This document shows, in pieces, positions 7,144-15,053 of a stretch of 15,056 bases of DNA (within the stretch, counting starts at the first letter, position 1; each line of letters opens with the position of its first letter). The DNA is taken from assembly GCA_028819955.1 (NCBI GenBank), contig JAPPKP010000340.1, positions 1 to 15,056 on the forward strand, written 5' to 3'. This stretch comes from Rhodospirillaceae bacterium (GTDB lineage: Bacteria > Pseudomonadota > Alphaproteobacteria > UBA828). The notes under the pieces were generated by a model. It saw only the letters and a program-made list of their open reading frames with translations. It did not search any database and was not told where the DNA came from. A program made the position numbers and the translations under genes.

Positions 7144-9206
7144 CAAACGCGGCCCAGATCCTCGAGAAACGCCGCCTCGAACCAGTCCAGGAAGCCACGG
7201 GCCTCGCCGTCCTCGCCGGGGAACACCTCGCCACGGCCTTCAATCCCATCCGCGATCAGTCGATCGAGCCTCCTCACCAGCGGCTGGCGTTCGCTGAAGA
7301 AAGTCGGGTAACCGTCTTCCAGCGAATCCCGAAGCTGCTTGGCGGTGAGGAATGTGATGTAGCGCAGCACCGCATCGCCGTCCGTCCGCTCGAGCGTCTT
7401 GCGGAGCAACTCAGGCAATGAATCGTACTTCGCGCCCAGCAATCGCATCTCGGCATCGTCGTAGCGCTCGTCTTCCAGTGCCTCCTCCATGTGGCGGCGC
7501 AGGCACCCGAAGGCGTGGAAAACGCCGGCGAAACGGTCGAACAGGGTGCCGCCGGCCTCCGCGGAGGCCCGCCGGACTGCGGGCAGACCTTCCAGTTTCT
7601 CATCGAAGGCGCCGTGCCGCTCGATGAACGCCGCGCGCTCTTCCGCCGAACGCAACGACCAGTACTCGAGGATCTCCTCCGGGCTCAGCTCGCTCAGAAT
7701 TGAGGGCCGATGCGCCATGCCTTCCTCGCGCACCAGAACGCGCCACGAAGCGTCGTTGCCATGGATGACCAGAAAGCTGCTCGACTTGAGACTCTTGCAA
7801 ACCGCGTCGGCCGCATCCCTGTTGCAGTCCTGCCATTCCTCCGCATCGGCACGCTCTATTGTGAACAGGTGCCGTCCGGACAGGTCCGTCACATCGAAGG
7901 GTGTCACCGCGCCTGCGCCAAGCCGCACGCGGAGAGTGCCTTCCCCCCAGTGATAGCTGACGGACACGCCGAACGCCGGCCGGTCCAGGCCATCGCCTTC
8001 ATCAGTCGCGTCTTCAATGAATTGCCCCGCCTCACGTTCCACTGGTTCAAGCCACCAGCGTCTCGGCAGCGCCAGATGGGAGATGTCGATCAGGAACGAC
8101 GCTTCGAGATTGCCTGCAGCGCCGTGACCGTGCGCCGCACTGGTGCAATTGGCCGAGCCGGCGAGGACCACGTCCCTGCCGTCCGCGTTCCAAAGACGGT
8201 ATGCCTTCGCATGGAGGCGCCTGGGAGCCAGCCGCTCGCCAGCGCCGCTACCGGCGCGACGCGTTACACCCTCCCGCAGGTCAGCCCATCGCACGCCTTC
8301 GAGTTCTGCGGTGGCTCTGTATGCGTCTTCCATCACCAGCGCCTGACCGTCCGGGTCCCGCGGCAGATAAACGCGGGTCTCCTGCGGCCGCAGTGCTTCG
8401 ATCAATCGTTGCAGGGGTGCCGAACCCCGCCCGTCGAAATAGGGAGAGATCACCTCAAGGTTCCAGTCGCCGCCGCCGAGCCGCAACTCCGCAAGCCAGT
8501 CGGCAAGGTTCAACCGACGTTCACCACCGAACATGCGCGTGCGCCAGCGTCCCGCCGCGCGCGCATTGGCATGCTGTTGTCGCGAGACTCGATCGCGCAG
8601 GAACGTGTGCACCGCGTCCAGTGCGCGGTGGTCGTCCTCTCTCCCTGCGCAGCCTCGGATGCGGCGCAGAAGTGCAAGGATGTCGCGCCGGTACGAGACC
8701 CTCTCGGGCCCCCTGTCGCGATCTGCAATCTCCTCAAAATGCGCGCACTCGACGTTCTCCCACCACCCCGCACGCGTCAGATTTGCGGACATGCACGCGA
8801 CCATGAGCGACAGGCGGTGCCCTTTCCCGCTCTCGCTGCCATCTCCCTCATCGCCATCCTCCAACAGGAGAAAGGCAAGCTTCGGATGGAATGCTCCCGT
8901 TCTTCTGTGGACGTCGATCCGGCGGTAGTCCAGGCGCGCCGGCTCAGCGTCCTGCGAGAGAGCGGCACGGTCGTAGTACACCGCCAGGTGATCGACGCCG
9001 CGCAGCGCATCCTCCAGCTGCAACAGCCGTACTTTGTCCACCTGGCTGAAGCTCTGGGAGAACAGCAGCGGAAGCACCTGCAGCTCGAAGAAGCCCGGGT
9101 CGAAGTTGAACGTGGTGAAGACCGCGCTCCGCACGCGACGCCCACCAATGGCCTCGCCGAACCGCTGGGAGAGCACCGCCTGAGGAATCGCCGCCGTGTC
9201 GGTCAT
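7143..9206 (-). CDS. Phospholipase D-like nuclease with two HxK motifs (687 aa)
   Basis: The protein carries two PLD-type half sites. The first has H107-P-K109 (GAFHPKLAFLLLED) followed by MSANLTRAGWWENVE (139-153). The second has H332-A-K334 (RRLHAKAYRLW) followed by AGSANCTSAA (349-358) and GNLEASFLID (365-374). The usual HxKxxxxD aspartate is shifted, as in many PLD-family nucleases found with helicases, but the H, K, S/N and E positions are all there. I expect a DNA nuclease rather than a lipase. The start at 9206 (MTDTAAIPQAV) is chosen because ATG overlaps the preceding stop as ATGA. Longer versions starting up to 9398 would run inside the 429-aa gene. Its stop overlaps the helicase ATG by one base. 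The C-terminal ~300 residues have no motif that I know. In DISARM, DrmC is likewise a PLD protein beside helicase and methylase genes. Confidence -1.
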   Translation of the reverse strand: MTDTAAIPQAVLSQRFGEAIGGRRVRSAVFTTFNFDPGFFELQVLPLLFSQSFSQVDKVRLLQLEDALRGVDHLAVYYDRAALSQDAEPARLDYRRIDVHRRTGAFHPKLAFLLLEDGDEGDGSESGKGHRLSLMVACMSANLTRAGWWENVECAHFEEIADRDRGPERVSYRRDILALLRRIRGCAGREDDHRALDAVHTFLRDRVSRQQHANARAAGRWRTRMFGGERRLNLADWLAELRLGGGDWNLEVISPYFDGRGSAPLQRLIEALRPQETRVYLPRDPDGQALVMEDAYRATAELEGVRWADLREGVTRRAGSGAGERLAPRRLHAKAYRLWNADGRDVVLAGSANCTSAAHGHGAAGNLEASFLIDISHLALPRRWWLEPVEREAGQFIEDATDEGDGLDRPAFGVSVSYHWGEGTLRVRLGAGAVTPFDVTDLSGRHLFTIERADAEEWQDCNRDAADAVCKSLKSSSFLVIHGNDASWRVLVREEGMAHRPSILSELSPEEILEYWSLRSAEERAAFIERHGAFDEKLEGLPAVRRASAEAGGTLFDRFAGVFHAFGCLRRHMEEALEDERYDDAEMRLLGAKYDSLPELLRKTLERTDGDAVLRYITFLTAKQLRDSLEDGYPTFFSERQPLVRRLDRLIADGIEGRGEVFPGEDGEARGFLDWFEAAFLEDLGRV

Positions 9207-10492
9207 GCTGCCCTGTCGAGCTGCCCGATGATCGACTTCAGGGGTGCGATGAAGTAGCCGTTTCGCCACAAGGCCGATAGCTCGTCGCCCGACGGCAAGG
9301 CCTGTTCCGCTCCCCGGTACCGCACGTCCAGCGTCTTGTCCTCGGCGATCAGCACCCACGCCGCGCCGCCCCGGCGCCGCATCACATCCTCGTGCCACGC
9401 GAGCAATGCATCCAGGGCATCGACGTAGTTGCCGCCATCAAGCGCGCGCTGGCATTTCGAGAAACATCCGCCGACCCCTTCAGACGAGGCCGAGCGCACC
9501 TCTGCCAGCAAGTCCGCGTTCCTCGCCGCGTCGATGTACGGCACCGAACGGCCCCAGCGATCCGTCAGCTCCTCGGCCACGTCTCCCAGCTCTCGCCCAT
9601 GACAGGTCAACACGAAGTCCAAGAGAGACATGGCCGGCGCGAGAACGGCCTCCAATCTAACGATCCGATCGAGTCGGTTTGCCAGCCCGTCATCCACGGA
9701 TCGTGCCGCTTCGCACAGTCGAACCATGTCCTCGCGACCGATTGCGGCATCCGGATCGGCATTGTCCACCAGCATCTCGCACAGCCGCTTCTGGCGGTCC
9801 CGCAGTAACTCGCTGTCATGCCGGACATGAATGCCGTCGCGGAGATAGGCGCCATAGAACGCCTGCTCTTCGGCGGTAAACGATTCCGAGAGTACGTCCT
9901 TCAGTGCCGCGAACGCTGCGTCGGGAGTCGCCGTGTCGAGCTGTCCGCCCCTCTCCACCAGGTACAACAGCTCATCCAGGACTCTCTGCAATCTCGGCAG
10001 GTATGCACTCTCCACGAACGCCTTCGCGTCCGGTGTCACCCCCACCGGCCCATCCGAAATCAAGCCCGAGATCCGTGCCGAGACGGAAAACAGGCCCCAC
10101 AGCCCGTTGACCTTCTGGTCGATGAGAATGAACCCGTCGGGATTGGCGCCGATCGGCACCTTGCCCGAGCCTTCGGCAACCTTGGACCGCACCCTGTCGA
10201 TGCCCCGAATGTCCGAGCCGACGCCGTGCCCCACGTGACGCGCATAAGCCCCGGCCTGCTCGAACCGCAGGAACGCATCCAACGCCGATTCCCGACCCAG
10301 CCTGCCTTCCTCGATCAACATCTCCGTCAGGTAACGCGCTAGCAGCAGAATCGCGAACCCGCGTGCGGAGTTCGTCTGCATGGTCAGATTGGTGACCACG
10401 TGCCGTCCGAACGCGGCCCAGACGGGCTGAGCCCCGAGGGGATCCCGTGATCCCTTTATCTTGGCGTTGGGGTCTTCCAGAGTGAGAAACAC
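9203..10492 (-). CDS. Unknown protein of the methylase-PLD-helicase operon (429 aa)
   Basis: No function or named domain is recognised. The N-terminus (KGSRDPLGAQPVWAAFGR, then HVVTNLT and SARGFAILLLARYL) reads like a conserved block, and I have an impression of similar proteins in restriction islands, without a name for the family. The middle (VPIGANPDGFILID, GLWGLFSVSARISGLI) is strand-rich; the rest is mostly helical. There are no obvious nuclease, ATPase, zinc or membrane motifs, and none of the cysteine clusters expected of a DUF1998/DrmB protein. The start is GTG at 10492, in the same frame as the methylase stop (TAA 10507-10505) with 12 bases between; no better start lies upstream. It ends in ATGA with the PLD gene. 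It probably acts as a structural, bridging or target-checking subunit; this is inference from position. Confidence -1.
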   Translation of the reverse strand: MFLTLEDPNAKIKGSRDPLGAQPVWAAFGRHVVTNLTMQTNSARGFAILLLARYLTEMLIEEGRLGRESALDAFLRFEQAGAYARHVGHGVGSDIRGIDRVRSKVAEGSGKVPIGANPDGFILIDQKVNGLWGLFSVSARISGLISDGPVGVTPDAKAFVESAYLPRLQRVLDELLYLVERGGQLDTATPDAAFAALKDVLSESFTAEEQAFYGAYLRDGIHVRHDSELLRDRQKRLCEMLVDNADPDAAIGREDMVRLCEAARSVDDGLANRLDRIVRLEAVLAPAMSLLDFVLTCHGRELGDVAEELTDRWGRSVPYIDAARNADLLAEVRSASSEGVGGCFSKCQRALDGGNYVDALDALLAWHEDVMRRRGGAAWVLIAEDKTLDVRYRGAEQALPSGDELSALWRNGYFIAPLKSIIGQLDRAA

Positions 10493-10504
10493 GACATCAA
10501 TTTC

Positions 10505-13500
10505 TTAGGGTGTGTCGAGCAAGTCTTCCTGCCGCTCATCCGCGCTTCCGCCTCGCCCAGTACCGGACGCATCGAAGGCGCCGCGGGCGCGGAGATCGTC
10601 GCCGCTGAGAAGAGGCCCGTCGCAAATTCGGCTGAGGAGATCGGCTTGGCGAGATTCGAGCGCCACCAGGCGACCGAGGACATGAAGCACGTTCATGAGC
10701 TCCGTCGTGTACTCCGCCGGCCAGCCCTCGGGCTGGATATTCTCGAGCGGCGACGGCGGGCGCCGGTCGCCGATGATGGGCCGGGAGCGGTCGAGGCGGC
10801 GGTAGCTGAACCACTGCACCAGCACCTGCTTGCCTGACACCTCGTACTCCCACACCGCTCGCGGCACGTTGTCGATGTAGCCGTCGCCGATTCTCAGGCG
10901 CTGTGCCGCGGCATCGTACTCGATGCGATCGGGGAAGCGGTCAGGATCGGCCGGAATCGCACCGTCCCTCGGAACAACGGGGCGCTCCCCCGCCGGCATG
11001 CGCGGCGCGCCGTTGGGCCGTCCAGCGCCGGGATCGGCGAAGCGCTCGCCGAAGCAATGGAGCCAGATCACTACCCGCCCGATTTCGACGGCCTCGGCGA
11101 AGAGCGAGGCGTCGGCGGTCATCGGAAAGCGCAACCCCGGCTGGACGAGATCGGATTGAAAACGAGCCGTGTACGCAGGATGCGCCGCGACGGCCGCGAA
11201 ATAGGCCATCAGTTCGGGCGCGGTGACGATGGCGCTCAGAGCTTCGCCCATCTCGCGAAGCAGGCTTGCCTTGAGGTTCGGCGATTGGGCTCGGCGGTCG
11301 GACCAGAGGGGAAACACGCGCCCCCCAAATGATCCCTTGTAGTGATCCAAGTCCGGTATCGCCGCCGAGAACGTCACGGCAGGTCCCGTGCTAGGCGCAT
11401 ACAGGTGCAGCGCGGTCATGTACACCTGCTGGCTTGAGTGGTTCTCCCAAAGCGTCGGGTTTGGCTGATTGACGAGACGGCCGTCCGGAATGATCCACTG
11501 CCGATCGAAAGAGCGGAATCCGTATCGAGCCGGTGTAACGACGGAGCCATTATCCTTGGCCACCGAGCCAGCGCGAAACTCATGGCCGTAGAGCCCCTGT
11601 CGAAGTGACTTGTTGACGTGCTTGTCTCCCGGCCGGCCACCGCGAAGGTGGGGATGAAAAAGCGTTTGCTTCCTCCCGGCGTCGGCTTCGGCCTGAAGCG
11701 CCCGCCATCGACGCTCGAGAGAGGCGCGGTCGGGAGCGATAACCCAGGTTCGCCCCGGCATGACCCCCGAGCCATCGTAGGTGAACAGATCCTCAAGCGG
11801 CGCGAAGTTGGCCCACGCCCCAGTGGCCCTCGGGAAGAACGAGGCACGGGATTCGGAAGAGCACTCCGTCCACCCACTGTCGTCGAGCGCAATCGTGCCG
11901 AGCGCCGTGAACTTGTCGTCTCGATGCCCCATGGGCAGCGCGCGGTATCGGACTCGCGCCGGGTTAGTCGACCCTTCGTCTGTGTTTCGCAGCGCCATGA
12001 CGATGCACACGGGCTGCTGCACGCCCTGGAATATGCGCGTGGCCACCTGCGGCTGATGCCCCTCGGGCGAGCAGTCGATCACCCAGATCTCGTCTGCGTC
12101 GTTGCGCAAATCGGAGCGCATCTTCTGGAAGCCGGGTCCGTTGAGAAACCCCGCCACGGTGATGAAGGAGACAATGCCCTTCCTGTCCGGCTTTCGTCCT
12201 TCGATTCGCGAGGGATCGCCGTCCCCAAACACCTTCCAGGTCGCCCATCGCCAGAAATAGACGTAGAGGTTGCGCAGGTGTTTGGCATGCGCGCCGGCAT
12301 TCCAGTCAGTAGGCGGCATCCATTGGCCGAGCGGCCCTTTGATCCTGGTGCCCTTGGTAGCGCCCTCGATCCATCCGCCCAGGCCCTTTGCCTTCTCCTT
12401 GTAAGGCGGGTTGCCGATGACGACGGTGATCTTCTCCTGCCGCTTGATCTCGTTCGCGCGTCTGCGGGACTCGCCAAGAGGCATGAGGATCTGCGGGATG
12501 TACTCCTCCTCGGCGTAAGGGTTGCCGAGCGTGTCGGTGACGAAGAGCCGCATCGAAGGCGTCGCTCTTGGGTCGTCGAGAAGTGAATGCAGCTCGGCCA
12601 GGATGCGCAATTGCGCCACCGCGAAGGGGCCGAACTGAATCTCGAACCCGATGAGGCGGGAAAGCGACGCCTCGATGACGCCGGGCACCGCTCCGGGCCC
12701 CTGATCGGCCTCAGTCGCCTCTGCGATGCGGCGCAGAACGCCGAGCAGGAACGTACCGGTCCCGGTGGCCGGGTCGGTAACCGTCACGTCTGCCGAAGCG
12801 AGCCCTTCCGACAAACCGAATCTTTCATCGGACCGCAATGCTTCATCGACCAGCCGGACCATGGCGCGAACCACCTCCGGCGGGGTGTAGTAGGAGCCCG
12901 TCTTCTTTCGCAGTTCGTTGTCGTAAACGCTCAGAAACTCCTCATAGAAGTAGAGCCAGGCCTCCGGCTCGCCCTTGCTGACAGCGGGCCAATGGACAGC
13001 ATCAAGCACGCGTGTGAGCGTGGCGAGCGATGTCTTCAGTGTTGCCTGGCTGTCGGCATCGTCGGTGAGGAGGCGAAGCGCCGTACCGATCAGAGTGTTG
13101 GTCTGGCGCAGTTCGTGAGCGACCCGGTCCAGTCCATCGGCGAGGGTGATGTCGCGCGCCCGCGCCATCAGGAGACCGAACGTCACCGCTTGCGCATAGC
13201 CATCCGCGAATGCTTCATCCGTCGCGCTCGGGAACAGAAGCTTCCGCCAGTCCGTTGCGAGGTTCGTGAGCGGTGCAGACCCGTGATCCAGCTGCTCTAC
13301 GACCTCCTCGCGAAGCAGGCGGCAAAGGCGAGCCGTGACGACGGCGAGTTGGGCAGCCGAGCGGGGTGGCTGCGGTTCCCATTGGAGGAAGTTGGCGAAC
13401 AGCGACACGAGACCGTCCGGCGCTGCCAGCTTGCTGCCAGCGGTCGCGACATCGCCCTTCAGGTGAACGACCTGCCCCTCGAGCTCGCCGTTTCGCCATA

Positions 13501-13870
13501 GACTGAATGCATTGCCGTCGGTGTAGATCAGGTTGGGGAGGGTCTGGAGCTTCGCCCACTGCTCCTTGTCATGCGCTTCCTGGAAGCGGCGGGGATCGGC
13601 CCCCTTGCCCGGCGCCTTGACTTCGATGAAGCCGATCAGCGCGTCTCGGCGCGTGACGGCATAGTCGGGCCGCGTCTTGAGGTCGGCGAGAGAGCTTTCG
13701 CCAACCGCCACGACCGTACCGGGAGGAAGTCCTGTGAGCGCAGCCAGGCTCCCAATCAGCCCCTCCAGCGGCGCGCGCAGCTGGTCCTCGGGCGCACCGC
13801 TCGCTCCGGGGTTCGAGAGCTTCGATTTCGATTCAGCGCCGAATGTGGAAATGGCTTCTTGAAGGGTCAT
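10505..13870 (-). CDS. Type ISP-like N6-adenine methyltransferase with N-terminal nuclease-like domain (1121 aa)
   Basis: The domain order is clear. Residues 28-85 form a PD-(D/E)XK nuclease-like domain with E28/E36 in the first helix, D69 (RPDYAV) and E83-V-K85 (GFIEVKAPGKG). Residues 322-334 (KKTGSYYTPPEVV) open the methyltransferase, motif I is DPATGTGTFL (366-375), GFEIQFGPFAVAQ follows (408-420), and motif IV is NPPY (487-490), the signature of N6-adenine methylation. From about 560 on lies a probable target-recognition region. The C-terminus (WEYEVSGKQVLVQWFSYR, LHVLGRLVALE) resembles the tail of type ISP and type IIG enzymes. Classical type ISP proteins carry a helicase between nuclease and methylase; here there is none, and a separate SNF2 helicase lies downstream. 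Start ATG 13870 has a TGA nine bases before it in frame, so it cannot extend upstream. It should modify host DNA and, with the partners, restrict foreign DNA. Confidence -1.
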   Translation of the reverse strand: MTLQEAISTFGAESKSKLSNPGASGAPEDQLRAPLEGLIGSLAALTGLPPGTVVAVGESSLADLKTRPDYAVTRRDALIGFIEVKAPGKGADPRRFQEAHDKEQWAKLQTLPNLIYTDGNAFSLWRNGELEGQVVHLKGDVATAGSKLAAPDGLVSLFANFLQWEPQPPRSAAQLAVVTARLCRLLREEVVEQLDHGSAPLTNLATDWRKLLFPSATDEAFADGYAQAVTFGLLMARARDITLADGLDRVAHELRQTNTLIGTALRLLTDDADSQATLKTSLATLTRVLDAVHWPAVSKGEPEAWLYFYEEFLSVYDNELRKKTGSYYTPPEVVRAMVRLVDEALRSDERFGLSEGLASADVTVTDPATGTGTFLLGVLRRIAEATEADQGPGAVPGVIEASLSRLIGFEIQFGPFAVAQLRILAELHSLLDDPRATPSMRLFVTDTLGNPYAEEEYIPQILMPLGESRRRANEIKRQEKITVVIGNPPYKEKAKGLGGWIEGATKGTRIKGPLGQWMPPTDWNAGAHAKHLRNLYVYFWRWATWKVFGDGDPSRIEGRKPDRKGIVSFITVAGFLNGPGFQKMRSDLRNDADEIWVIDCSPEGHQPQVATRIFQGVQQPVCIVMALRNTDEGSTNPARVRYRALPMGHRDDKFTALGTIALDDSGWTECSSESRASFFPRATGAWANFAPLEDLFTYDGSGVMPGRTWVIAPDRASLERRWRALQAEADAGRKQTLFHPHLRGGRPGDKHVNKSLRQGLYGHEFRAGSVAKDNGSVVTPARYGFRSFDRQWIIPDGRLVNQPNPTLWENHSSQQVYMTALHLYAPSTGPAVTFSAAIPDLDHYKGSFGGRVFPLWSDRRAQSPNLKASLLREMGEALSAIVTAPELMAYFAAVAAHPAYTARFQSDLVQPGLRFPMTADASLFAEAVEIGRVVIWLHCFGERFADPGAGRPNGAPRMPAGERPVVPRDGAIPADPDRFPDRIEYDAAAQRLRIGDGYIDNVPRAVWEYEVSGKQVLVQWFSYRRLDRSRPIIGDRRPPSPLENIQPEGWPAEYTTELMNVLHVLGRLVALESRQADLLSRICDGPLLSGDDLRARGAFDASGTGRGGSADERQEDLLDTP

Positions 13871-13988
13871 GCGCGATCACTGGCGTCGAATGAGTCAACC
13901 AACCTCCTCAGATACCCGACGACGCGAGCAGAAACGAGACCTTATGCTTGCTTAGCGACTGGCCCCAGCCGGCGCCGAGCCAGCTCAT
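13867..13988 (-). other. Gap between EEP gene and methylase, with leftover reading frames and a strong stray RBS
   Basis: Two short frames fill this gap. A 26-codon ORF (MSWLGAGWGQSLSKHK...) starts at 13988, overlapping the EEP stop as ATGA, and stops at 13908. A second frame, open from 13941 to a TGA at 13869-13867, encodes ARVVGYLRRLVDSFDASDRA and overlaps the methylase ATG as ATGA. It looks like the C-terminal tail of a protein whose body is missing. GAGGAGGTT at 13901-13909 is a near-perfect ribosome binding site but lies about 30 bases before the methylase ATG, which itself has no good one. A promoter may also lie here; I cannot point to clear -35/-10 boxes. Confidence -1.
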
Positions 13989-14836
13989 CCCGTGGCAACC
14001 TCGATCAGTGTCCGACAATGGTCGCTCGGTCCCCACTCGTCCACTTCGTTGAGGGCGCGCACCTTCACCCTTTCATGAAATCCGCGCGACGCGAAGGCGT
14101 AGTCGAGCTGGACCGTGGCGTCGGCTGCGGACTTGCCGACAGGGTAGAAGGTCGGAACGTTCCTCGTTTCCGCCGGCACATCGGGCGGCGCCACCGAGGC
14201 CTGGCGGCCATTCGGCGCTTTAGGTCCGAGAAACTCCAGACCGAGTGCTTCGAAGCGGTCCCACACCGTGAGCTGGCGCTCCGGCAGCGACAGGGTTCGC
14301 CCTGTCGCACCGTAGATCATATTCAAATCGCCCGCCGCGAGAATGCGGTGCTTGGATGGATCGTCGTGACCGATGAAGGCCGAGAGATCCGAGAGGATCC
14401 GGAGAGCCGACACGTCGGAAGCACCGGCCCTCCAAAAACTGCGGGTCGACGGGTGAGGTTTCATCCACCGCGCGTACATGGACGCGGCCACGAACGCCTC
14501 TTCTGGCCGGTCCAGCGGCGTCACCTTCGCAACAGCCATGGTCCCGATACCGCTCACCGCGATATCGCCATCTCCCAATTCGCTGATGGGCGGAACCTGA
14601 CGGAAGCCCTGGACTTCGACCCGGTTGGAAAGCCGCACGACGAGCGGCCAGCGGTCATAGAGATGTCGGCTCCAGAGAACGTCGTCCTCGAACTCAATCG
14701 AGTTCACCAAGTCGCCGGGTGGGCTTCCCGCTTCCTGCAACAGCGCGACATCGACCTCCCCCCGGCGCGCCATCTCCGCCAGCTCACGCCATGGCTCCCA
14801 GCGCTTGGCGATATTCCAGCTCACTACTCTGATCAC
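13985..14836 (-). CDS. Endonuclease/exonuclease/phosphatase (EEP) family hydrolase (283 aa)
   Basis: The metal-dependent EEP (DNase I-like) fold is seen through its spaced motifs: SWNIA (N8), LLQEAG (E35, metal ligand), ASMYARW (Y121), AAGDLNMIYG (D170, N172), LDYAFAS (D245) and WGPSDHC (S271-D272-H273, catalytic). The length, about 280 residues, fits a single EEP domain without signal peptide or extra domains. Family members cleave phosphodiester bonds in DNA, RNA or phosphoinositides, or hydrolyse phosphatases' substrates; the substrate here is not given by the sequence, but a nuclease fits the neighbourhood. The start is GTG at 14836, with AGGAGAGGAG about 10 bases upstream, overlapping the preceding 60-aa ORF as GTGA. 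It is 114 bases before the methylase and on the same strand. It could be the first large gene of the island or an unrelated cargo gene. Confidence -1.
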   Translation of the reverse strand: MIRVVSWNIAKRWEPWRELAEMARRGEVDVALLQEAGSPPGDLVNSIEFEDDVLWSRHLYDRWPLVVRLSNRVEVQGFRQVPPISELGDGDIAVSGIGTMAVAKVTPLDRPEEAFVAASMYARWMKPHPSTRSFWRAGASDVSALRILSDLSAFIGHDDPSKHRILAAGDLNMIYGATGRTLSLPERQLTVWDRFEALGLEFLGPKAPNGRQASVAPPDVPAETRNVPTFYPVGKSAADATVQLDYAFASRGFHERVKVRALNEVDEWGPSDHCRTLIEVATG

Positions 14837-15015
14837 CGGGCGGCATCTCCTCTCCTGCGGGCTTTGGGGGCCGGATCGTCATTCTGCATGAGATAGTGCG
14901 ATTGGGGATGCTCGGGGTCCGCAAACATGCCAAGCCAATTTGCTCTCAACCCACAATACGTAGAACGTGCGAACAGGACAGCCACCAGACAATCGCCCAC
15001 CCCTGTCGAGCACAT
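14833..15015 (-). CDS. Small ORF upstream of the EEP gene (60 aa), unknown
   Basis: I do not recognise this protein. It starts at ATG 15015, right inside the repeat-bearing end, and has no clear ribosome binding site. The N-terminal half is hydrophobic with three cysteines; the second half (MFADPEHPQSHYLMQNDDPA) is polar and ends in a basic tail KARRRGDAAR. The stop overlaps the EEP GTG start by 4 bases, which supports translation through this region and possible coupling. It could equally be a spurious frame, or the end of a longer gene cut by a mobile element. Confidence that it is a real protein is modest. Confidence -1.
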   Translation of the reverse strand: MCSTGVGDCLVAVLFARSTYCGLRANWLGMFADPEHPQSHYLMQNDDPAPKARRRGDAAR

Positions 15016-15017
15016 TT

Positions 15018-15053
15018 TGAGTTGACCGGTTTATGTACCAGATGAGTTGACCG
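15018..15053. repeat. Pair of 11-bp direct repeats, possible mobile-element end
   Basis: TGAGTTGACCG occurs at 15018-15028 and again at 15043-15053, a spacing of 25 bases, with TTTATGTACCAGA-like sequence between. On the other strand this reads CGGTCAACTCA twice. Closely spaced repeated transposase-binding sites near the end are characteristic of IS21-type elements. The element itself would lie beyond the right edge, so the identification is tentative. Confidence -1.

Noticed and set aside
7710..9257. Plus-strand open frame of about 515 codons opposite the PLD gene
   Set aside because: Its translation is low-complexity Arg/Pro/Ala with no motif, while the minus strand carries two clear HxK sites; it is a by-product of high G+C third positions.
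9207..9398. Longer N-terminus (64 extra residues) for the PLD protein
   Set aside because: It would lie wholly inside the 429-aa gene, reads as Arg/Gly-rich noise, and the ATGA overlap at 9206 gives a natural start.
11618..13501. Two consecutive plus-strand open frames (about 322 and 304 codons) opposite the methylase
   Set aside because: They are antisense to the NPPY methyltransferase and its motif I, and show no domain pattern of their own.
3586..13870. Calling the operon DISARM outright
   Set aside because: I see PLD, helicase and methylase genes but no DUF1998/DrmB-like protein and no DrmA-type second helicase; the label would overstate the evidence.
13571..14896. Plus-strand open frame of about 441 codons opposite the methylase start and EEP gene
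   Set aside because: It spans two unrelated minus-strand genes and the gap between them; the EEP catalytic motifs are all on the minus strand.
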